Below, in pieces: positions 1 through 7,300 of a DNA stretch of 24,697 nt. The notes beneath the pieces were generated by a model, which was not told where the DNA came from, did not search any database, and saw nothing but the letters and a program-made list of their open reading frames with translations. The DNA is taken from the NCBI GenBank assembly GCA_002393575.1, contig DGSN01000065.1, positions 1 through 24,697 of the forward strand. Direction: 5' to 3'. Within the stretch, counting starts at the first letter, position 1; each line of letters opens with the position of its first letter. This DNA is from Prevotellaceae bacterium UBA4361. GTDB lineage: Bacteria > Bacteroidota > Bacteroidia > Bacteroidales > Bacteroidaceae. Both the position numbers and the translations under genes were made by a program.

Positions 1-394
1 TCTGCGGTGCGTCGTCCTCGCCATGTAGCATCTTGCGGAAACGGATGCAAATCTGTATAACCTGTTCCACCTCCGGATGCATCTGGTGCAGCTTGAGCAG
101 TTCCTTCGAAGTCGTCTCTCCCGTGACGATGTACTTCCAGATGGTGGCCGCCTTGACTCTGACGGTCTTCCCCTTCTCGTGCCGGGCCTTGTTGTGAAGT
201 CGTACCTCCTCACGGAGTACCTTGTAGCGTTCCGTTATGGGCCTCATGCATCTGTGTACGATGCGTGATTCCACCTTCCCCCGGAGCCTCTTCGCTACGG
301 AGGCACAGGTGATGCAGCCGCCGCTGATGATCCTGGCCATCTCCCTGGCCACCTTCACAGCCTGCTTCTGGTCCGTACTGAGCACCTTGGACAT
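1..394 (-). CDS. Partial transposase-like protein (possibly ISL3-type), runs off the left edge
   Basis: Reading the minus strand from an ATG at 394 gives an open frame of about 131 codons with no stop before base 1, so the gene continues outside the window. The product is very basic (many K and R) and ends in view with a helical stretch, HPEVEQVIQICIRFRKML. This recalls the helical insertion before the last acidic residue of ISL3-family DDE transposases. That stretch normally lies in the C-terminal half of such an enzyme, yet here it is only about 115 residues from the start, and no N-terminal zinc finger or HTH is visible. The fragment may therefore have lost its 5' part. The frame is open upstream of the ATG only as far as a TGA near 466, inside the palindrome at 427-461. 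The family assignment is from memory of the motif and is weak; that the frame codes for protein is more secure. Confidence 0.4.
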   Translation of the reverse strand, partial: MSKVLSTDQKQAVKVAREMARIISGGCITCASVAKRLRGKVESRIVHRCMRPITERYKVLREEVRLHNKARHEKGKTVRVKAATIWKYIVTGETTSKELLKLHQMHPEVEQVIQICIRFRKMLHGEDDAPQ

Positions 395-426
395 GTCCGT
401 ACCAAGGACTTTATATACTTTCCGCC

Positions 427-461
427 AATCAGCCTGAAGACGCGAGTCTCCAGGCTGATTT
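427..461. repeat. Imperfect palindrome, diverged copy of the 911-950 palindrome
   Basis: An inverted repeat with arms beginning AATCAGCCTG and ending CAGGCTGATT. It matches the perfect palindrome at 911-950 over about 35 bases with two substitutions, both in the right arm, which break the pairing there. It sits just upstream of the partial transposase-like frame. It could act as a bidirectional terminator or be a REP-type repeat. Confidence 0.75.
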
Positions 462-656
462 CATTAAATGATGATCCGCTTGCATCTGACAACGGCACGA
501 AAGGCCAATAAGCACATAGCGCATGGCAACGCTCTGGGTAGGTTATGAGCATAATCCATACCGTCTGCCATCTGGGACGTTGCCCCAGACTAACTGCTCA
601 TTGTCCCTTCGGGACGTAATCGGCTGATTGCGGATAATCATTTTTCATTATATAAT
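462..656. other. Gene-free stretch with two short hairpins
   Basis: No convincing gene: a 65-codon minus-strand frame here has no recognisable features and runs through the palindrome. Two hairpins are visible. One at 571-590 has stem TCTGGG/CCCAGA and loop ACGTTGC. The other at 603-615 is GTCCC-TTC-GGGAC. The first shares its loop with hairpins inside the repeat elements at 3745-3766 and 15640-15661. Confidence 0.5.
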
Positions 657-895
657 AGGTGTCCGCTAAAAATGCCGAAGGCATGAAAGATCTCAGGCAG
701 GCGGTGAAGTGCAAAGCACGGAACCCCTGCTAAGCATACAGCCAAGCGGGAACCCCGAAGTGGGTGACGGATATGTAAATCAGATGTTCCGTCGTGCCTT
801 CAGCACTCTGTTACTTTGCGACACATAGCAGGGGTTCCGTTTCTCTCCACCCCTGCCTGTGTTCTTTCATGCCTTCGGCATTTTTTTCGAACACC
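657..895. repeat. Nested inverted-repeat element of about 240 bp (MITE or structured RNA)
   Basis: The outermost 19 bases of the two ends, GGTGT at 657 and ACACC at 895, are inverted copies with about three mismatches. The next 21 bases (670-690 and 863-883) pair perfectly. Further in, 694-706 pairs with 848-859 apart from one bulged base, and 718-732 pairs perfectly with 827-841. The right end carries a run of T on the plus strand. No coding frame is evident inside. The length, long inverted ends and lack of a gene suggest a MITE-like insertion; a folded RNA ending in a terminator is the alternative. Confidence 0.65.
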
Positions 896-910
896 AATCG
901 AAGATAAAAG

Positions 911-950
911 AGAAATCAGCCTGAAGACGCGCGTCTTCAGGCTGATTTCT
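911..950. terminator. Perfect 40-bp palindrome downstream of the PAP2 gene, probable bidirectional terminator
   Basis: The two 20-base halves are exact reverse complements with no spacer. On the plus strand it is followed by GTTTTTG; on the minus strand it is followed by a pyrimidine-rich CTCTTTTATC tract. It lies about 30 bases beyond the stop of the PAP2 gene, a suitable place for a terminator of the minus-strand operon. A diverged copy is at 427-461. Confidence 0.65.
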
Positions 951-979
951 GTTTTTGTGATATAAGTTCAGGGGATGGA

Positions 980-1842
980 TTATCTTGACAGCAGTCTGAG
1001 GAATTTTCTTCCGTTGCGGATGAAGATGCCAGCCTTAGGGTCGCCAGTTTTGCGGCCTGTGAGGTCATAGATAGGAGTTTCCACCTGCTGAGCTTCCTCG
1101 TTGACAGCCTTCACACCAACAGCGATTGTCTTTTCTCCATACCCCTTCACAGCTTTCTCCAGCTGAGGGATGAAAGTAGGGCGACCGATAGCAGCCGAGA
1201 ACACCGTTGTAGCCAGGCGCAGTGAAGCATCCGTATCGCTCTTGTAGTGGTGACCACAGATAACGCGACCCAAAGCGTAGCTGTCAGCAAAGTCCATGAT
1301 TTCGGCAGACTTTTCAGGCAGCATACACGACAAAGCGAGAGCGTAAGCATAGCTACGTGCTACGTGGCCAGAAGGATAGCCCCAGCTCTGTCTCTTGTCT
1401 TCATCGTTCTCAGGAATTGCAGAAGGCTCGTTGAACTGCACGAATGGACGTGTGCGCTTGAAGTGATTGCGAGTGTGAGTGTTCTCCTTTTGGATGTCGT
1501 TGCAGAGCCACTGGCAGAGCTTGTAGATTTCTGGAGTGCCTTCAGGAGTGATATCAATGCCAATGATGTCAGAATAAACATCCACCAGTTCAGCAGCATC
1601 GTGTTCAATAGCCAGTTTGCCCAGCTCTGTGTCGCGAACGCTCTTGCCCCACTGGTAATAGTAGAAGTCATCGAAGAATGTAGCATCAGAGAGTTTTGGA
1701 GGTTCTGGCAAGAAGACCGTACCGTCAGGACGTTCGCCTTCAGGAATGAAGGTCGTTTCAAGGTCTTATTGTGCATATAATGCTGTTACGTTGCAAGTCA
1801 TGCAGAACAGCAACAAGAGTGATAATTTCGCTAATTTGTCAT
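980..1842 (-). pseudogene. Class A-type PAP2 acid phosphatase, signal-peptide region broken
   Basis: The body of a nonspecific acid phosphatase of the PAP2 superfamily (secreted phosphomonoesterase). All three motifs are present, numbering from the TTG at 1711. Motif 1 is RNHFKRTRP (residues 81-89, with R in place of the usual K), motif 2 is YPSGH (112-116), and motif 3 is GRVICGHHYKSD (148-159), whose H155 and D159 match the family. The C-terminus resembles a surface-sorting tail (YDLTGRK...GIFIRNGRK). Conserved sequence runs upstream of the TTG to a TAA at 1766-1768. Just beyond that TAA, in the same frame, comes a good signal peptide core, KLSLLLLFCMTCNVTALYAQ. The plausible ATG at 1842 is one base out of frame with this. 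Two lesions are therefore needed to explain the region: a one-base loss in an A run and a nonsense codon at the cleavage junction. It lies 41 bases after the lipoprotein gene, probably as the last gene of that operon. Confidence 0.75.
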
Positions 1843-1883
1843 GGTTTTTAAAGTTTTTAAAATGGTTTGATATGGTTTTCAAT

Positions 1884-3239
1884 TTAGAAAGCAAGTACCG
1901 CGCGGACATAAAAGCTTAACATTCCACCCGTTTGGTCAAACGAAGTCATATCGCAATCTCCTTCGGGTGAGAATACTGGGCAGAAGTAATTTGTCGATGA
2001 CCAGTAGTGTCCGTCGTTGTGCAAAGCCGTTCCCACTGTGCCAAGTTTGGAATTGAGAGCCGTGTAGTCAACGGTGCCAGGCTCATTGCTATACGTTGCA
2101 CCATTGCCGCAACCGATGAGCATATACTGCCAGTCCGTGAGTGTAGGCAGTCGCCATGTGCCACCACTGACCGCAGTATGCGACGCTGCCGCAGAATTTG
2201 CCGCATCTTGAATCGTTTCGCCTTCGTCGTTCAGTGCAATTGCCAAGCCGTGCGTGCAGTTGGATTCAGTACCCACGTAAACAATCATGGCTTCAGCAAC
2301 AGTGCCGTCGCTTTCGGCAGCAGAGGCATTAGGATACACCTTTCCGTTTCGTCCCACCACGCTGCCGATGTGGTCTTGTGTCACCTCAGCCAGACTCACA
2401 GGGTAGTTGATCTTGTGAATCTTCACAGTGATGGCTTTGTAGGCGCCATTGTTGAATGTGACGTTATCCCTTTTGAAGATGTAGTAGTCACTGCCTACGG
2501 TAGCCGTCAGAGTGACCTGTGCGTTCTTGATGCCTCGCAGAGCAGCAAACACTTCGTTGGTAGCATTGGCTGGCGTTACAATGATGTCGCCAAATTCTTC
2601 ATCGCCAAATGGTTCATCAATGTTTTTCACCAGTCCCTTGGCAGAGATGCGCAGGCTGCTCACATTGACAGCAGCATTGGCATTGTCCTTCAGGGTGAAT
2701 TTGACGATGGATTGCTCATTCTCGAAGGTCACTGGCACAGAGGCATCCATACGATATGCCTCAATACTTGTGATATTCGCCGTCGTTGTGGCATAGTCAT
2801 AATTCGCAGCGATGTCCGACAATGTACCTACTTGACCCGTATAGTCCCAATCCTTTTTAGGGAAAATAAGCTTGATGTCAATGGGTAATACCAAATCGGC
2901 TGATGATGAAATGGTTCCGTTCAGCGGCACGGTTTTGCCTTCAGATTGCGGCTTCAAATATCCACTGTACTGGAGATTCCAATCACGGTCGCGGTAAAAC
3001 ACCTGCTCTTTCTTTGCCCATGTTGCGCGGATGGTGCCGTTGTCCATTGTTAGAGCGCGTCTCTCTTTGGCAGCGGCATCGTCGCTTCCTTTCGAGGCAG
3101 TGACCGTCAAGCTATAAGTCTTACCAGCCTCCATGACGTTCGTCTGCTTTGCACCGTCATCATCGCTGGAACAAGCCGTGAACAATCCCCCTGCAAGTAG
3201 AAGGAAGAAGCTTGTCTTCACAATAGTTGTTGTCTTCAT
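1884..3239 (-). CDS. Fimbrillin-like surface lipoprotein with C-terminal DUF1566/Lcl-type domain
   Basis: A 451-residue lipoprotein. The start chosen is the ATG at 3239, because it gives a typical signal peptide ending in the lipobox LFTAC with the lipidated Cys at 23, followed by SSDDD. A longer frame starting at 3323 would put 28 charged residues in front of it and overlap the gene before. The N-terminal two thirds have the beta-rich look of Mfa/fimbrillin-like proteins of Bacteroidales. The last 90 residues carry WRLPTLTDW, HYWSSTNY and YVRAVLAF, the signature of the DUF1566/Lcl fold. The exact ligand or role is unknown; a surface adhesin or pilus accessory protein is plausible. It follows the 46-residue peptide gene by 13 bases and precedes the broken PAP2 gene, so the three look co-transcribed. 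Confidence 0.75.
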   Translation of the reverse strand: MKTTTIVKTSFFLLLAGGLFTACSSDDDGAKQTNVMEAGKTYSLTVTASKGSDDAAAKERRALTMDNGTIRATWAKKEQVFYRDRDWNLQYSGYLKPQSEGKTVPLNGTISSSADLVLPIDIKLIFPKKDWDYTGQVGTLSDIAANYDYATTTANITSIEAYRMDASVPVTFENEQSIVKFTLKDNANAAVNVSSLRISAKGLVKNIDEPFGDEEFGDIIVTPANATNEVFAALRGIKNAQVTLTATVGSDYYIFKRDNVTFNNGAYKAITVKIHKINYPVSLAEVTQDHIGSVVGRNGKVYPNASAAESDGTVAEAMIVYVGTESNCTHGLAIALNDEGETIQDAANSAAASHTAVSGGTWRLPTLTDWQYMLIGCGNGATYSNEPGTVDYTALNSKLGTVGTALHNDGHYWSSTNYFCPVFSPEGDCDMTSFDQTGGMLSFYVRAVLAF

Positions 3240-3252
3240 TGTTTTCTCTTCT

Positions 3253-3393
3253 TTATTCCCAGACTTCTTCCTCCTCGGTGACATAGTCTTCGCGAGTACC
3301 CTCAATTCCGTATTGACTTTCATTTAACATCATAGTCTGAAGTTGGCACTTCACAATCCTGATTGTCGGACGCTGGTAATTTGCTTTTTTCAT
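3253..3393 (-). CDS. Small 46-residue peptide leading the lipoprotein operon
   Basis: The ATG at 3393 follows an A/G-rich leader (AAAGAAGAA) and opens a 47-codon frame ending 13 bases before the lipoprotein start. The product begins MKKANYQRPTIRIVKCQLQ and ends in an acidic tail, TEEEEVWE. Small proteins with a start like MKK-x-Y-x-x-P-x-x-x-V-V are, from memory, common ahead of surface-protein genes in Prevotella and Bacteroides; their function is not known to me. An upstream in-frame start at 3549 would add 52 low-complexity residues encoded by the repeat element and is unlikely. It could be a leader peptide, a secreted peptide or a regulatory ORF. Confidence 0.55.
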   Translation of the reverse strand: MKKANYQRPTIRIVKCQLQTMMLNESQYGIEGTREDYVTEEEEVWE

Positions 3394-3442
3394 TTCTTCT
3401 TTTTTTAGTAATCGTTTTTTTAAATAGCTTGATTTGTATTTT

Positions 3443-3792
3443 AGGAAAGAAATTAGAATAATTAGAATAATTATGTCAGATTTTTTTTTTTTGAACACGA
3501 ATTTCCATGAATTATCCGTGAATTTTTCGTGAATAATATTGTTATTCAAAATAAATTCATGATTAATTCACGGTTGATTCACGGAAATTCACGTTTATTT
3601 TTTTACGCGAATTAACCGCGAATTTTCCGTGAATTTTCCGTAAATTTTTCGTGAATGATAATGTTATTCAAAACAAATTCATGTTTAATTCACGGTTAAT
3701 TCACGGAAATTCACGTTTAACAAAAAAACTATTTCTGAATAATTCGTGGGAGCGTTGCCCCGAGCGTTTCTAATGATTCCAATTTCTTTCCT
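3443..3792. repeat. MITE-like element A, two tandem hairpins between short terminal inverted repeats
   Basis: It begins AGGAAAGAAATT (3443) and ends AATTTCTTTCCT (3792), the same termini as the elements ending at 15701, 16444 and 17861. Between them lie two long hairpins in tandem (about 3493-3597 and 3604-3719). Their arms are made of degenerate 11-12 bp units of the form AATTnnCCGTG. The two right arms (3542-3597 and 3664-3719) are nearly identical. Near the right end is a smaller hairpin (about 3743-3763) with loop AGCGTTG. It fills the gap between the small lipoprotein gene and the peptide/lipoprotein operon. No TAnnTTTG promoter is visible for that operon in it. Confidence 0.7.
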
Positions 3793-3837
3793 TCAACTCC
3801 TCATGCTATTGGTCATTAGTTATAACTCTACAGTTTC

Positions 3838-4323
3838 TTAGTTCACGAACAGAGGTAGATAGATGCCGTCCGTGCCCATAGGCTCCGTCGTTGCGTCGAA
3901 GATGGTCCACTCAGTTGTGAAGATGCGATGCAAGTTTTCACAATAGTACGAAAGCGACATGGCAGCATTGCCCTCATTACTTCCGATAACCAGTGGAAAC
4001 TTCCACACACCTTCCACCTGCGTTGGCGAAGCCACACCTCTCACCTCGCCGTTGATGGTGGCGCAAATCAAGTCTTGCGCCGAGGCGTGAGGCTGCAAGG
4101 TGTCTTGCAGCTGCACCTCCACACTCATCGTCAACTCGTAGTTGTCGAAGTTTGGCATCTGCCAGCTTGGGCGCTGGTCTGTACCCGGTTCCAAACCTTT
4201 TGTCTCTGTGCCTGGGGTCTGGGGTTGCTCGTCATCGTCTGACGAGCAACCTGTAAACACTAATCCCAAGGATAGGAATGATAAAACTATCGGAAGTTTT
4301 CTAAACATTTTAAATTCCATCAT
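3838..4323 (-). CDS. Small lipoprotein paired with the giant secreted protein
   Basis: A 161-residue protein with a signal peptide ending in the lipobox VFTGC (Cys26) followed by SSDDDEQ and a P/T/E-rich linker. The rest is one beta-rich domain: alternating strands, a central ICATINGEVRGVA, then a strand pair ending in TEWTIFDATTEPM. The same pattern (I/V-D-x-D-x-L-A-V-F...GVA...LTIYG...FRYFDASTG) is seen near residue 3190 of the giant protein encoded immediately upstream, and more weakly near 3512. It follows the giant gene by 23 bases, so the two are probably co-transcribed. One possibility is that it anchors or assists the giant protein at the outer membrane, but this is inference. Three Met codons lie near the N-terminus, so the exact start is open (residue 1 or 6). 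Confidence 0.7.
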   Translation of the reverse strand: MMEFKMFRKLPIVLSFLSLGLVFTGCSSDDDEQPQTPGTETKGLEPGTDQRPSWQMPNFDNYELTMSVEVQLQDTLQPHASAQDLICATINGEVRGVASPTQVEGVWKFPLVIGSNEGNAAMSLSYYCENLHRIFTTEWTIFDATTEPMGTDGIYLPLFVN

Positions 4324-4346
4324 ATTCTGCTATTTCTGCATGTTGG

Positions 4347-7300
4347 TTATTTAATCATGACTGCCTTACCGTTGTGGATATACATACCGCTCTTAGCAGG
4401 CTTTCTTTCGCCCACCTTGATACCGTCGATTGTGTACCACAAACCGTCTTCTGGCATCTCGTCGAGAGAGTTGAACTTGATAGCGGTTGGTTCGTTAGGC
4501 GTACCCACGAGGCTGTTTGGCACGTAGGCAATGTTCGAACGAGTCATGGCAATGATTTCGCCGTCGCGTTCCAGTGCGAAGGTGAACTTGTCGTTGCTCT
4601 TGTCGTCGCTACCGATGTTCAGATAGTACAACTGCTCTTCGTCAGCTGTCACATCTGCCATGCGGTCCATGCCTCTGAACACTACCAAGCGGTCGTTAGC
4701 CTCGATGTCGAAGTCTTCCACTCGTGCCACAATGTTCATCGTGGTTGCAGTGTTTACGCTCGCTGCACGTGGTGCCTTCATGCTTTGGTCTCCGCTATAT
4801 CGGCTTTCGTCGAAGTACAGTGGGTAAGAGAAGTCGGTCTCATCAGCAGCCAAGCGCTTCAGCATGTAGCCCTTGTTAGCCTCCAGATATTGGAGCGAGC
4901 CCTTCCAGGTCACAACGCCATTGTCAACATTGCTGACCACAGCAAAACCTTCTTGCGACTTCAGCACGTCGCCCACAGTAGCATGTTCAGCATAGTCTGC
5001 CATTGCCTGAGCGATTGGCAGGTTGATTTTCGACAGGAACGCGATGCGGTTCCAACCGTTGCTCACTGGAATCAGTTGGTATGCCAGGTATCCTTCCAGA
5101 TAAGCAATCTTGTCGCTCATGGAGTAGATGCTATACATCTGAGGCGACTTGATTTCTATGATTTCGTCCGCCTTGTCCCAAGCATAGCCCGTAGGAGATT
5201 TCTTGTTCTGACGGCAGTTGAACTGCTCCACGCTCGTTCCCTTGATGGTGTTGACCATGTCGCCTGGTTCCCATTTCGTCATGTTGTTGAAGAATTGACT
5301 CACGGTCTTTTGGTCTGGACTCACATTGAAGGTCACCCAGTTCCAGCCTTTCTTCAGAGGAATCGTCTGTACGAAGCCAAGCCTGTTAATCAGCACCACT
5401 GGATTCGAAGCCGAGCCTACGAGGGCATCTCTCACGAACACGTATGTGGTGTCGTTTTCAGGAGCTACGGAGTAAATCATTCCCGTCGAAGCATCAAAGT
5501 ACCTGAAGTGCAGTGATGGCCATGAGCCGTCGGAGTTAGAATAACCGTAGATGGTCAGGTAGGCGAGAGCCTCGCCAGCGTTGGCACGGTTGTCAACCTC
5601 AATGTGCGCCACGCCGAGCGTCTGTTCCTGGTCGTCGAACACAGCCAGAATGTCCTCAGTCGAGAAGGAGATGGTGTTGTCAATCTTCACTTGAGCAACC
5701 ATCATCATCGTCTGGTTCATTTGGCGCAGGCGGTCGCTGACAGCCCAGATAGGTTCATCGCCGCGAACATGCAGCGTCACAGGCAGAGGTTCAGCCATGC
5801 CGTTCTCTGCGGTCAGCGTAATCTGTTCGGTGTATGTACCTATATTAATATATTCGTTCACATGGAACTGGATGGTCAGTTCGCCCAAAGCTTCCACGGT
5901 GCCGCTGGTCTGCGAAGCAGTAATCCATACAGGCAGGTCGTCCAGCTCGAAGTATTGAGCCACGCCGCTTTGGTTCTTCACCGTTGCAGTGAACTCGTGT
6001 CCAGTGCCGTAAGGCATTTCGTAGCTAACGTTCTTCACATCCCAGCGCAGTGGGTTGCGATACACAAAGATGTCCATCGTGATAGGCGAAGGCATGAGGT
6101 TGCCCTGCAAGTCTGGCACTTCCTTCACGGTCACATAGACGTTGGTCTTCTCCACCATGAAGTCTGGCTCGGTGATGTTGATGAGCAGCTGGTTGTCGTG
6201 AGCCACGAAGTTATAGCTCACGTTGTCCATCTGCGCGCTGCTGGTCATAGGAGCATAGATGTTGCGGTCAGCCATGCTGCGCACCTCGTTAGCTGCTACC
6301 AGCGTGTCCCGACGTGCCAGAATGTTGCCCTGGCTGTCAACGTAGCGTTTCAGGCTGATGCCGTTAGGCTCTATGTGCTGCGTGTTGTCATCCATCTTTT
6401 CCGATTGGCCGAAGTCGAGGTAAGCCATCAGTGCCGCCATCGTACCCTTAGGAGCAAGCGTAGAGAAGTCGCTCAGCAAGTTCTGAGGCAGTGCGCTCGC
6501 AAACATAGCCACCTCGTCCATGTGTCCCTTCAGGACGTTGGTAGGATGATTCCTCGTTGCGTAGGTTGCTCCGAGAGCGATGTTGTCGCCCTGGATGCCG
6601 CCGAGATTCTGGGCAGCGAACGACATCACGAGTTTTTCGTCGATATAAACATTGGCTACATTCATGGCGCGCGAAACCGTCATGGCGAAGTGATGCCATT
6701 CGCCCGAAGCGACAAACTTCTCGTTCGTTGCCTCGTAGCCGCCAGAGCGTACATACACACAACCATTGCGCAGACCAATGTTCAGCTGGTTGTCTTGGCC
6801 TTCCAGAGCCTCGCCATTCGAGAACAGCGTACAGTTGTACTCTTCTGCGCGGAACCAGAACATCAGCGTGTAGTCGTGCTGCGGAGTGCGGGTGAATTTG
6901 TCTGGATTCAGCAACAAGCCCTTCTCGCCATCGAATGCCACAGAAATACCCGAAGGTCGTTTCCATGTCGTGCCATACAGCATCATGTCCATAGCGCTTG
7001 GAGCCTTGTCGTAAACCCAAGTATTTTTGCCCTCGTTCATTGGCCAGTAGTTCAGCAAGCCGTTCTCGTAGCCTGTCAGACGCTTCTTCTTGTAGGTGTC
7101 TAACTCGGCTCCAGTCATGGCGCGGTTCCACAGGCGAACCTCCAGCATGTCGCCTTCGTAATCAGCGTAATCTTTTAAGCTGCTGTCACCAAATCGAATC
7201 TGGCTTGTGCCTTCATATTTGCCGACAATCTTCTTGCTGCCGATGCTCGTGCTGCCATCGAAGAAGTTGATAACCATGTCGCTTCCGCTCTGGTCGAGGC

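Noticed and set aside
355..552. 65-codon minus-strand frame in the left region
   Set aside because: It runs through the palindrome at 427-461 and overlaps the transposase-like frame out of phase; probably spurious.
1360..1776. 138-codon minus-strand frame over the PAP2 gene
   Set aside because: Out-of-frame shadow; all phosphatase motifs are in the other frame.
3394..3549. Longer N-terminus for the 46-residue peptide
   Set aside because: The added residues are poly-Lys/Ile sequence translated from the repeat element, and the internal ATG at 3393 has the better leader.
4374..5516. A 380-codon plus-strand frame
   Set aside because: Antisense shadow of the giant gene's C-terminal domains; no recognisable features.
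5604..7103. A 499-codon open frame on the plus strand
   Set aside because: It lies wholly antisense to the giant gene, has no signal, domain or promoter, and its His/Arg/Val-rich composition is what the reverse frame of the real gene gives.
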